Assembly (NCBI RefSeq): GCF_001592205.1
Contig: NZ_BCWM01000020.1
Coordinates: forward strand, 1 to 62,001
Direction of reading: 5' to 3'
Origin: Brevundimonas vesicularis NBRC 12165
GTDB lineage: Bacteria > Pseudomonadota > Alphaproteobacteria > Caulobacterales > Caulobacteraceae
Length of the DNA: 62,001 bases
Shown: positions 26,389 to 34,216 of the stretch, piece by piece
Layout: each line of letters opens with the position of its first letter
Position numbering within the stretch: the stretch's first letter is position 1
Position numbers and translations under genes: made by a program
Notes under the pieces: generated by a model
Seen by the model: the letters and a program-made list of their open reading frames with translations, nothing else
Databases searched by the model: none
What the model was told of the DNA's origin: nothing

Positions 26389-27131
26389 TGACCAAGGGTG
26401 GCAGCGTCTCAAAGATCACCACGCTGGTCGACAAATTGTCGCTTCGGGACCGGCTCAATCCCGAAGAGATAGAGGCGTTAAGCGCAGTCCTCGATGCGCC
26501 CAAAACCGTCTCCGCCGGATCCGATATCGTGCGCGAGCACACCCGCCCGCTGCACAGCACCCTTCTGATTTCGGGCTTTTCCGCGCGTTACTCCACGCTG
26601 GAGGACGGGTCGCGTCAGATCACGGAAATCAATGTGTCCGGCGACTTCATCGACCTGCACAGCCTGTTGATGAAGCAGATGGATCACGGCGTCGTCGCCC
26701 TGACCGACTGCGTGATCGCAGAGGCGCCGCACAGCGGCTTGATCGACATCACCGAGCGACATCCACACCTGGGCCGACTGCTTTGGCTGGACACCATCAT
26801 CGACGCCGCCATCCATCGACAGTGGCTGGTGGCCATGGGCCGGCGCAGCGGCCTGGGCCATCTGGCGCATCTGGTGTGCGAGCTTTACCTGCGCCTCCAG
26901 GCCGTCGGCCAAACAGGTGATTTGACCTTCGAACTCCCGCTGACGCAAACGACCTTGGGTGATGCGCTGGGCCTCTCGACCGTCCATGTCAGCCGCCTGA
27001 TTTCCGAGCTTCGCAGCGAGGGGGTCGTCGCTTGGGCGGGCGGGCGCATCGATATTGTCGACTGGCGTCGCTTGGCCGAGATCGCCGAGTTCGACCCCAC
27101 CTATTTGCGCCTGCAATCCGAGCCCGTCTGA
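26388..27131 (+). CDS. Crp/Fnr-family transcriptional regulator
   Basis: From ATG 26388 the protein is 247 aa; a GTG one codon upstream is equally close. The N-terminal cupin-like sensor contains STLEDGSRQITEINVSGDFIDLHSLLM, a helix follows, and the C-terminal winged HTH contains LPLTQTTLGDALGLSTVHVSRLISELRSEGVV. No cysteine cluster of the Fnr type is seen, so the ligand is unknown. It belongs to the large alphaproteobacterial set of small-signal Crp paralogues and sits in tandem with a second such gene. Confidence 0.9.
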   Translation: MTKGGSVSKITTLVDKLSLRDRLNPEEIEALSAVLDAPKTVSAGSDIVREHTRPLHSTLLISGFSARYSTLEDGSRQITEINVSGDFIDLHSLLMKQMDHGVVALTDCVIAEAPHSGLIDITERHPHLGRLLWLDTIIDAAIHRQWLVAMGRRSGLGHLAHLVCELYLRLQAVGQTGDLTFELPLTQTTLGDALGLSTVHVSRLISELRSEGVVAWAGGRIDIVDWRRLAEIAEFDPTYLRLQSEPV

Positions 27132-27183
27132 TCACTTAACGCATGTTATCGCACCGAACGGCGATCGGCCGTCTAGACGGGGC

Positions 27184-27852
27184 ATGTCCCAGTCGAACCT
27201 CGCGCACGCTCTGTTGTCTGCCCTTGCAGTTCAGGGCCTGGACGAAGGTGACGCCTTCTTCGCCGAGGCTGGCGCACGAACCTCAACCACACAGAATGGC
27301 GAAGCTGTCGTCACACAGATCTTGTCGGGTGTCGTGGCGCGGATCGGGCTCGACGGCGCTCTGTCGCATGGGCTGGCGTCCAGCTACGACGTAATCAACT
27401 TCGACGCTGTATTGGGCGGCGGTGAGCCAGAGTCGGCCGTTTGGTTGACGGCCGGACGATATCTGACCTTCTCCGCTCGCAAGCTGGCGCAAAAGATTGA
27501 TCGCGACAGTCTGGTCGAGATGGCGTTGATTGATCTTCGCCGTCGCAACATCGCCCTTCAGGCTGAGCTTTCGCGCCACGCCACATTGAAAGTCAGCCAA
27601 CGCCTGGCCGCCCTATTGCTCGACGTTCACGACCGAAGGGGAGGCGACGTCCTCGCCCTGCGTCAAACCGAGTTGTCGCATTTGATGGCTGTGCGACGCG
27701 CCAGCATATCGACCGCCTGCACCGAACTATGCGCCGCCGGCGCCGTGCGGCTGCGGCGCGGCGCGATCCAGATCACCGATGCAGACGCCCTGCGGCAGAT
27801 GACGGACGAGGCCTATTCGACCGTGACAGACTTGGCCAGGTTGCGGGGCTGA
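27184..27852 (+). CDS. second Crp/Fnr-type regulator, divergent sensor half
   Basis: From ATG 27184 it has 222 aa; an upstream in-frame start at 27055 would overlap the preceding gene and look non-coding. The C-terminal half has SQRLAALLLDVHDRRG and an HTH with LRQTELSHLMAVRRASISTACTELCAAGAVRLRRG, the Crp wHTH arrangement. The N-terminal half is a weak match to a cNMP-type domain. The last 13 codons run across the 3' end of glmS on the other strand (40-bp overlap, 27813-27852). The tail may therefore be a read-through extension after loss of an earlier stop. Confidence 0.8.
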   Translation: MSQSNLAHALLSALAVQGLDEGDAFFAEAGARTSTTQNGEAVVTQILSGVVARIGLDGALSHGLASSYDVINFDAVLGGGEPESAVWLTAGRYLTFSARKLAQKIDRDSLVEMALIDLRRRNIALQAELSRHATLKVSQRLAALLLDVHDRRGGDVLALRQTELSHLMAVRRASISTACTELCAAGAVRLRRGAIQITDADALRQMTDEAYSTVTDLARLRG

Positions 27853-29627
27853 TCGACGTCGGTGCCCTTCTGGACGGCTGTGTAATAGGCCAAAAGCTGC
27901 ACCGGCACGGCATAGACCAGGGGCGCGATCAGCGGGTGACAGTCGGGGGCGTGGATGCGGCGAATGCCGGCGCCGTGCGGATCGGGCGCCTTTTCCGGCG
28001 CGATCATGATGACCGGGCCGCCCCGCGCGGCGACCTCTTGTAGATTAGACGCGGTCTTTTCGAACACGTCGTCCAGCGGAGCCAGGGCGATTGTCGGGGT
28101 CTCTTCATCGATCAAGGCGATGGGGCCATGTTTTAACTCTCCGGCGGCATAGCCCTCGGCGTGAATATAGCTGATCTCCTTCAGCTTCAGCGCGCCCTCC
28201 ATGGCCAGCGGGAACATGGCGCCCCGGCCTAGGAAAAGGACATCGTCGGCCTTTGACAGGTCATGGGTCACGGCGCGAATGCTATCGCCCATTGTCAGGG
28301 CCTCAGCGATCAGGCGCGGGCTTTCGAACAGAGCCTTGACCAGTTCGGCCTCGGTCGCAGCATCGATCCGGCCGCGCGCCACGCCCGCCGCCACGGCCAA
28401 GGCCAGCAGGGCCGCGACTTGGGCGGTAAAGGCCTTGGTCGAGGCGACGCCGATCTCGGGTCCGGCATGGGTGGGCCACAAAACGGCCGCTTCGCGCGCC
28501 ATCGACGACGAATGGACATTGACGACGGCGGCGGTCTGCAACCCTTGCGCCTTGCACCACGTCAGGCTGGCCAGGGTGTCGGCCGTCTCGCCCGACTGGC
28601 TGACGGCGACCGCCAGCGTCTTGGGCGACACGGCAGGCGAGCGATAGCGGAACTCGGACGCGATCTCGACGTCGCAGGGCAGGCCGGCCAGCTTCTCGAA
28701 CGCATAACGGCCGATCTGGCCGGCGTAAAAGGCCGTGCCGCAGGCGACGATCTGGATGCGGTCGATGGCGGCGAAATCGACGGGATTGGTCTTGGCCTTT
28801 CCCGTCACCAGGTCGAGATATTCCGACAAGGTGTGCTGGACGCTGTCGGGCTGTTCATGGATCTCCTTTTCCATGAAGTGGCGATATTCGCCCTTCTCGA
28901 CCATGGCCGAGGAGGCCGAGACCTGAACGATGGCGCGTTCGACCGGCTTGCCCGCCACGTCGAACATCTGAGCGCCGGCCTTGGTCACGGCGACGTAATC
29001 GCCCTCTTCCAGATAGGAAATCTTTTGGGTGAACGGACCGACGGCTAGCGCGTCCGACCCCAGATACATCTCGTCCTCGCCCCAGCCGACGACCAGAGGG
29101 CTGCCGCGTCGCGCGCCCAGTATTAGGTCGTCCGTCCCGTCGATCAGCACCGCAAGCGCATAGGCGCCCGTCAGGCGGTTCAAAGTGGTCTTGAACGCCT
29201 CCAGAGGGCTGCGGCCCGTATTCAGTTCGGCGTCCAGCAGGTGGGCGATGACCTCGGTGTCGGTCTGGCTTTCGAAGACATGGCCTTCGGCGGCCAGTTC
29301 GGCCTTCAGCTCAGCGAAGTTCTCGATGATGCCGTTGTGGACCAGGGTGACGCGCCCAGCCTTGTGCGGGTGGGCGTTCTCCGTCGTCGGCGCGCCGTGC
29401 GTGGCCCAGCGGGTATGGCCGATGCCGACCGTCGCCGTCATCGGATCCTCGGCCAGGACGGCTTCCAGATTGCGGATCTTGCCCTTGGCGCGGCGGCGCT
29501 CGACCGACCCGTTCACGACTGCGGCGACGCCGGCGGAATCATAGCCGCGGTACTCCAGCCGTTTCAGGCTGTCGATCAGCCGGGGAACGACAGGACCATT
29601 GCCGGTGACGCCGATGATGCCGCACAT
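27813..29627 (-). CDS. glmS: glutamine-fructose-6-phosphate aminotransferase (isomerising)
   Basis: At 604 aa this is full length. Cys2 after the initiator Met is the N-terminal glutaminase nucleophile (CGIIGV). HTRWATHGAPTTENAHPH and the NTN-hydrolase core follow, then two SIS domains (VACGTAFYAGQ, SQSGETADTLASL, STKAFTAQVAAL) and the C-terminal LAKSVTVE that closes the active site. It makes glucosamine-6-P for peptidoglycan and LPS. It is divergent from glmM, the next enzyme of the pathway. Its 3' end overlaps the convergent Crp-type gene by 40 bp. Confidence 0.97.
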   Translation of the reverse strand: MCGIIGVTGNGPVVPRLIDSLKRLEYRGYDSAGVAAVVNGSVERRRAKGKIRNLEAVLAEDPMTATVGIGHTRWATHGAPTTENAHPHKAGRVTLVHNGIIENFAELKAELAAEGHVFESQTDTEVIAHLLDAELNTGRSPLEAFKTTLNRLTGAYALAVLIDGTDDLILGARRGSPLVVGWGEDEMYLGSDALAVGPFTQKISYLEEGDYVAVTKAGAQMFDVAGKPVERAIVQVSASSAMVEKGEYRHFMEKEIHEQPDSVQHTLSEYLDLVTGKAKTNPVDFAAIDRIQIVACGTAFYAGQIGRYAFEKLAGLPCDVEIASEFRYRSPAVSPKTLAVAVSQSGETADTLASLTWCKAQGLQTAAVVNVHSSSMAREAAVLWPTHAGPEIGVASTKAFTAQVAALLALAVAAGVARGRIDAATEAELVKALFESPRLIAEALTMGDSIRAVTHDLSKADDVLFLGRGAMFPLAMEGALKLKEISYIHAEGYAAGELKHGPIALIDEETPTIALAPLDDVFEKTASNLQEVAARGGPVIMIAPEKAPDPHGAGIRRIHAPDCHPLIAPLVYAVPVQLLAYYTAVQKGTDVDQPRNLAKSVTVE

Positions 29628-29753
29628 GAGCGAAGGCTCCGAGAAGTCAGGATAAGGGCGCCGCTTTGCACTGGCGGCGATCCGGGGCTAAGCCACACAT
29701 CAAGCCCCACCGGCCGTCTATGCAATCTTAAGGCGGGCCGCATCAAAAAAGGG

Positions 29754-29775
29754 GTTTCGGAACGTTACCCGAAAC
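29754..29775. promoter_or_regulatory. inverted repeat in the glmM leader
   Basis: Perfect 7-bp arms GTTTCGG (29754-29760) and CCGAAAC (29769-29775) are separated by 8 bases, ending 13 bases before the glmM TTG. It could be an operator or a leader hairpin next to the ribosome-binding AAAGGA. It lies in the 161-bp glmS/glmM divergent gap. Confidence 0.45.
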
Positions 29776-29788
29776 AAAGGACCAGGCC

Positions 29789-31135
29789 TTGGGCGACAGA
29801 AAATATTTCGGCACCGACGGCATTCGCGGCCGCGCCAACACCTATCCGATGACGGCCGAAGTCGCGCTGCGCGTGGGTCTGGCCGCCGGGAAACTGTTCC
29901 GCACCGACGACGACCGCCGCCATCTGGTGGTGATCGGCAAGGATACCCGCCTGTCAGGCTATACGATCGAGCCGGCCTTGGTCGCCGGTTTCGCTTCGGT
30001 CGGAATGGACGTGCGCACCTTCGGGCCCGTGCCGACGCCTGGCGTGGCCATGCTGACCCGCTCGATGCGCGCCGATCTGGGCGTGATGATATCGGCCTCG
30101 CACAACGACTATGCCGACAACGGCATCAAGCTGTTCGGGCCGGACGGTTACAAGCTGTCGGACGAGATCGAACTGAAGATCGAGGCCATGATGGATCAGG
30201 GTCTCGACCAAGGCCTGGCGCCGTCGAACAAACTGGGCCGGGTCAAACGCATCGACGACGCCCAGGCCCGCTATATTGAGATCGCCAAACAGGCCTTCCC
30301 CAAGCGGCTGACGTTGCAAGGCCTGCGCATCGCCGTCGATTGCGCCAACGGCGCCGGCTACAAGGTCGCGCCGACCACCCTGTTCGAACTGGGCGCCGAA
30401 GTCTTCCCCGTGGGCGTGACCCCGAACGGCACCAACATCAACGCCGAGTGCGGCTCGACCCATCCGGCGACCCTGGCCGATGCGGTCAAACGCTACCGCG
30501 CCGATATCGGCATCGCCCTGGACGGCGACGCCGACCGACTGATCATCTGCGACGAGACGGGTCGGGTCGTGGACGGCGATCAGATCATGGCCCTTGTCGG
30601 GCTGGACTGGGCCAGGCGCGGCCTCCTGACCGGAGGTGGCGTCGTGGCCACCGTCATGTCCAATCTGGGGCTGGAGCGTAAACTGAAAGCCGAAGGCCTG
30701 AGGCTAGAGCGCACCAAGGTCGGCGACCGCTATGTCATGGAACGGATGCGCGAAGGCGGTTTCAACATCGGCGGCGAGCAGTCGGGCCACATCATCCTGC
30801 ACGACCACGCCACCACCGGCGACGGCCTGATGGCGGCGCTGCAGGTGCTGGCCGTCCTGGTCGAATCCGGCAAGCCGATGAGCGAACTGGCCCGCCAGTT
30901 CGAGCCCGTGCCGCAAAAGCTGGAGAACGTCCGCTTCACCGCCGACAAGCCGCTGGAGACCGACACGGTCAAGGCCGCCATCGCCGAGGCCGAGGCGGCG
31001 CTGAACGGCTCGGGCCGCCTGCTGGTGCGGCCATCGGGCACGGAAAAACTGATCCGCGTCATGGCCGAGGGCGACGACGAGGCGCTGGTCAAGCGGGTGG
31101 TGGCCGATGTGGCGGGCGCGGTGCGCTCAGCCTAG
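29789..31135 (+). CDS. glmM: phosphoglucosamine mutase
   Basis: The 448-aa protein has a TTG start chosen because [10 protein letters not shown] must be at the N-terminus (residues 5-14); AAAGGA lies upstream. [14 protein letters not shown] carries the phosphoserine Ser104, [10 protein letters not shown] is the metal loop, GGEQSGHII the sugar loop and [13 protein letters not shown] the phosphate loop. It converts glucosamine-6-P to glucosamine-1-P, directly after GlmS. Its stop overlaps the convergent lipoprotein gene by 4 bp. Confidence 0.96.
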   Translation: MGDRKYFGTDGIRGRANTYPMTAEVALRVGLAAGKLFRTDDDRRHLVVIGKDTRLSGYTIEPALVAGFASVGMDVRTFGPVPTPGVAMLTRSMRADLGVMISASHNDYADNGIKLFGPDGYKLSDEIELKIEAMMDQGLDQGLAPSNKLGRVKRIDDAQARYIEIAKQAFPKRLTLQGLRIAVDCANGAGYKVAPTTLFELGAEVFPVGVTPNGTNINAECGSTHPATLADAVKRYRADIGIALDGDADRLIICDETGRVVDGDQIMALVGLDWARRGLLTGGGVVATVMSNLGLERKLKAEGLRLERTKVGDRYVMERMREGGFNIGGEQSGHIILHDHATTGDGLMAALQVLAVLVESGKPMSELARQFEPVPQKLENVRFTADKPLETDTVKAAIAEAEAALNGSGRLLVRPSGTEKLIRVMAEGDDEALVKRVVADVAGAVRSA

Positions 31136-31593
31136 GGCTTGCACGCCGCCGGCGGGTCTCCGTCGCGTTCCCACAGTTTGCAGGACCGGTCGATCTCTCC
31201 CTGGATCAGGTCGCAGGGGTTGGCGGCGTTGCAGGGCGGGCGGGTCGCCGGGCTGACCTGGATGCAGCGCTCGACCAGCCGGGCCGAGGCGGCGGCGCCG
31301 ATGGCTTCGCGGCAGGGAACCTCGCTGATCGGCACCGGCTGAGCGGGCATGTCTGGACCCTCGGGAATGCTGGCCTCAGGGTCCTCGGCCGGTTTGGCGG
31401 CTTCCTTCTCCGCAGCCGCCGGCTTGACGGGCGCGGCAGGCGGCGGAGCGTCCGGCGCCAGTGGAACCGCGTCGATGACGTTGCTGCTTGCCGCCGTGTC
31501 TCCGGGCGCAGGCTGATCGGCTGGATCAGCGCGCTGACATCCGGCCATCAACAGAACGCAGGCGGCCATCGAAAGCCAGGGGGATCGACGCAT
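31132..31593 (-). CDS. small lipoprotein of unknown function
   Basis: At 153 aa it has a type II signal peptide [16 protein letters not shown] with lipobox LMAGC (Cys19). A Pro/Ala-rich linker follows (residues ~20-85), then a small cysteine-containing domain: [39 protein letters not shown]. The even number of spaced cysteines suggests disulfides in the periplasm. A GGAGA lies eight bases before the ATG. It could be cotranscribed with rph upstream. No family recognised. Confidence 0.75.
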   Translation of the reverse strand: MRRSPWLSMAACVLLMAGCQRADPADQPAPGDTAASSNVIDAVPLAPDAPPPAAPVKPAAAEKEAAKPAEDPEASIPEGPDMPAQPVPISEVPCREAIGAAASARLVERCIQVSPATRPPCNAANPCDLIQGEIDRSCKLWERDGDPPAACKP

Positions 31594-31604
31594 CGACTTG
31601 TCTC

Positions 31605-31620
31605 CGGTCAGGACTGACCG
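31605..31620. repeat. perfect inverted repeat between rph and the lipoprotein gene
   Basis: CGGTCAGGACTGACCG has 7-bp arms around GA. It is just upstream of the lipoprotein ribosome site on the minus strand and 37 bp after the rph stop. No T-run follows, so an operator or processing site is as likely as a terminator. Confidence 0.4.
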
Positions 31621-31656
31621 AACAAGGATGCCCGTCCGCGCCCCGAGGTGAAACCC

Positions 31657-32382
31657 CTATCGCTTCACCGCCGCCAAGGCCGCCTTTTGCAGGGCGAACA
31701 GTTCGGTGCAGCCGATCTCGGCCAGCGAGAAGAGCCGGTCGAACTCGGCGCGCGAGAAACCGCGCTTCTCGCCGGTGGCCTGGACCTCGACGATCTGGCC
31801 CGAACCGGTCAGGACGAAGTTCGAATCCGCCTCGGCCTCGGAATCCTCTTCGTAATCGAGGTCCAGCACCGGCACGCCGTCGCAGACGCCGCACGACACG
31901 GCCGCCACCTGATCCGTGATCGGGTCCGCCTTAAGCACGCCCTCGTCGCGCAGATAGTTCAGGGCCAGGCTCATGGCGACCCAGGCGCCGGTGATCGACG
32001 CCGTGCGGGTGCCGCCGTCGGCCTGGATGACGTCGCAGTCGATCAGCACCTGACGTTCGCCGAGCGCCTTCAGGTCCACCACGGCGCGCAGGGAGCGGCC
32101 AATCAACCGCTGGATCTCTTGCGTGCGGCCCGACTGTTTGCCGGCGGCGGCCTCACGACGCCCGCGCGTGTGAGTGGCGCGGGGCAGCATGCCGTATTCG
32201 GCCGTCACCCATCCCTGACCCGTGTTGCGCATCCAGCCCGGCACCTTGTCCTCGATCGAGGCGGTCACCAGCACCTTGGTGTTGCCGAAGCTGATCAGGC
32301 ACGAACCCTCGGCATAGCGGTTGACGCCGGTCTCGATGGTGACGGGACGCAGTTGATCGTCGGTGCGTTGCGAATGGCGCAT
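31657..32382 (-). CDS. rph: ribonuclease PH
   Basis: This is 241 aa from ATG 32382. The same frame stays open far upstream across hrcA, but only this part shows family sequence. It is a phosphorolytic 3'-5' exoribonuclease for tRNA 3' ends. Key motifs are [14 protein letters not shown] at the start, [43 protein letters not shown] [32 protein letters not shown] and [18 protein letters not shown]. It is divergent from hrcA with a 60-bp gap, an arrangement common in alphaproteobacteria. Confidence 0.96.
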   Translation of the reverse strand: MRHSQRTDDQLRPVTIETGVNRYAEGSCLISFGNTKVLVTASIEDKVPGWMRNTGQGWVTAEYGMLPRATHTRGRREAAAGKQSGRTQEIQRLIGRSLRAVVDLKALGERQVLIDCDVIQADGGTRTASITGAWVAMSLALNYLRDEGVLKADPITDQVAAVSCGVCDGVPVLDLDYEEDSEAEADSNFVLTGSGQIVEVQATGEKRGFSRAEFDRLFSLAEIGCTELFALQKAALAAVKR

Positions 32383-32442
32383 GGGAGGGATCCTTGGAAG
32401 TCTGACCTTGGAAGCTGTGGCGGCGGTGCTTATCCTGAAACC

Positions 32443-33543
32443 GTGAGCCTGTATGCCCCGAAAAACCCGCCGTTCGACGCCGGCCAGTCCCTCGCGGGTC
32501 TGGCGGGGCTGGATGCGCGGGCGCGCGACATCTTCCGTCGTATCGTGGAATCCTATCTGGAGACAGGCGAGCCGGTCGGGTCGCGGACCCTGTCGCTGGG
32601 GGGCATCGCCCTGTCGCCTGCCTCGATCCGCAACACCATGCAGGATCTGACCCTCGCGGGCCTGCTGGCGGCGCCCCACACCTCGGCCGGGCGCATCCCG
32701 ACCCATGCAGGCCTTCGCCTGTTCGTCGACGGCCTGCTGGAAGTCGGCGACCTGACCAAGGAAGAGCGTCGCGAGATCGACGGGCGGCTCGCCGGGCGCG
32801 GCCGGAACTTCGAGTCCGCCTTGGACGAGGCCTCGAACCTGCTGTCCGGCCTGGCCGGCGGTGCGGGCGTCGTATCGAGCCCGGTCCGTGATTCCGGCGT
32901 CAAACATGTCGAGTTTGTCGCCCTGGGCGGCGATCAGGCCCTGGCGGTCATCGTCGCTGACGACGGCACGGTCGAAAACCGCATCATGACCCTGTCGGCC
33001 GGCGTCACGCCTTCGACCCTGGTCGAGGCCTCCAACTTTCTGAACGCCCGCCTGCGCGGCCGCCCCTTCGCCGACGCCAAGCGAGAGATGACCCAGGAGC
33101 TGGAAATCGCACGGCGTGAACTGGACCAGACGGCCGCCCGCCTGGTCGAGGACGGATTCGCTGCGTGGTCCGGCGGCCAGGATCGCGAGCGCGCCCTGAT
33201 TGTGCGGGGCCGCGCCAACCTGCTTCAGGACCGGGAAGGCCTGGCCGATCTGGAACGGGTCCGCGTCCTTTTCGATGATCTGGAGCAGAAGGAACAGCTG
33301 ATCGGCCTGCTGGACGGCGTCGATGCGGCCCAAGGCGTGCGCATTTTCATCGGCGCGGAGACACGGTTGTTTTCACTTTCGGGTTCCGCCGTGATCGCGG
33401 CGCCCTATATGAGCGGCCGACAGCGGGTTCTGGGCGCCATCGGCGTGATAGGCCCCGCAAGACTGAACTACGCCCGTGTCATTCCGTTGGTGGACTATAC
33501 CGCCCGGGTGCTGGGCCGGATGCTGGACGGGAACGACAAGTGA
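32443..33543 (+). CDS. hrcA: heat-inducible transcription repressor HrcA
   Basis: The 366-aa protein has GTG start 32443 ([10 protein letters not shown]); the open frame upstream is antisense to rph and not coding. Its HTH region contains [49 protein letters not shown]. The GAF-like centre and the C-terminal [49 protein letters not shown] are both family hallmarks. HrcA represses groESL by binding CIRCE. No CIRCE element is visible near this gene. Its stop overlaps the grpE start (GTGA), so hrcA and grpE are coupled. Confidence 0.96.
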   Translation: MSLYAPKNPPFDAGQSLAGLAGLDARARDIFRRIVESYLETGEPVGSRTLSLGGIALSPASIRNTMQDLTLAGLLAAPHTSAGRIPTHAGLRLFVDGLLEVGDLTKEERREIDGRLAGRGRNFESALDEASNLLSGLAGGAGVVSSPVRDSGVKHVEFVALGGDQALAVIVADDGTVENRIMTLSAGVTPSTLVEASNFLNARLRGRPFADAKREMTQELEIARRELDQTAARLVEDGFAAWSGGQDRERALIVRGRANLLQDREGLADLERVRVLFDDLEQKEQLIGLLDGVDAAQGVRIFIGAETRLFSLSGSAVIAAPYMSGRQRVLGAIGVIGPARLNYARVIPLVDYTARVLGRMLDGNDK

Positions 33544-34175
33544 GCGACAAGCCCCTTAACGACGAACTAAACGCCGTGGACGCCGACATGGCCGAAACCA
33601 ACGCCGAACACGGCCTGGACGCCTATCCGTCAGACGATCTGGCGCCGCTGGACGCCGTGATCGCCGAGCGTGACGAATGGAAGGACCGCGCCCTGCGCGT
33701 CGCCGCCGAGATGGAGAATCTGAAGCGCCGTTCGGAGACGCAGCAGAACGACGCCCGCGCCTTCGCCATTCAACGCTTCGCCAAGGACCTTCTGGGCGTC
33801 GCCGACAATCTGGAACGCGCCCTTATGGCTGCGCCCAAGGACGCCGAGGGCGCGACCGCTGGTCTGGTGACCGGGTTGGAGCTGACGCAGAAGGCCCTGC
33901 TGCAAGCCTTCGACGCCAACGGCCTGAAGCGCGTCGCGCCCCAGGCCGGCGAGGCCTTCAACCCGCATCTCCACCAGGCGATGATGGAACAGCCGTCCGA
34001 GACCGTGCCCGGCGGATCGGTGATCCAGACCATGCAGTCCGGTTTTGAACTGTTCGGCCGCACCGTGCGCCCCGCCATGGTCGTCGTCGCCGCCAAGGGA
34101 TCCGGCGCCCAGACTCCCAACCCCTATGGCGCCGCCGCCGCCGCCGACGGTCAGGCCTTCGACGGCAAGGCCTGA
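33540..34175 (+). CDS. grpE: nucleotide exchange factor GrpE
   Basis: The 211-aa protein has a GTG start overlapping the hrcA stop. A long N-terminal helix ([53 protein letters not shown]) forms the dimer coiled coil. The beta domain has [57 protein letters not shown]. It releases ADP from DnaK in the heat-shock folding cycle. The Ala-rich C-terminal tail is normal for this lineage. Confidence 0.96.
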   Translation: MSDKPLNDELNAVDADMAETNAEHGLDAYPSDDLAPLDAVIAERDEWKDRALRVAAEMENLKRRSETQQNDARAFAIQRFAKDLLGVADNLERALMAAPKDAEGATAGLVTGLELTQKALLQAFDANGLKRVAPQAGEAFNPHLHQAMMEQPSETVPGGSVIQTMQSGFELFGRTVRPAMVVVAAKGSGAQTPNPYGAAAAADGQAFDGKA

Positions 34176-34188
34176 TCTGCGGTCTTCA

Positions 34189-34216
34189 GGCGGCGTCGGT
34201 CAGAACTGACGCCGCC
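34189..34216. terminator. hairpin at the grpE / autotransporter convergence
   Basis: Arms GGCGGCGTC (34189-34197) and GACGCCGCC (34208-34216) are perfect 9-bp complements. The hairpin includes the stop codon of the convergent autotransporter gene. There is no T-run on either strand, so intrinsic termination is uncertain. Confidence 0.45.

Noticed and set aside
29628..29788. glmS ribozyme or riboswitch upstream of glmS
   Set aside because: No conserved core visible; such ribozymes are a feature of Gram-positive bacteria.
31657..33333. RNase PH as a 558-aa fusion
   Set aside because: The extension is antisense to hrcA; family sequence begins at ATG 32382.
31648..33543. HrcA as a 631-aa fusion
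   Set aside because: The upstream 265 codons are antisense to rph; GTG 32443 gives normal HrcA length.
32383..34188. CIRCE element near hrcA-grpE
   Set aside because: Looked for TTAGCACTC / GAGTGCTAA in the gaps and found nothing similar.
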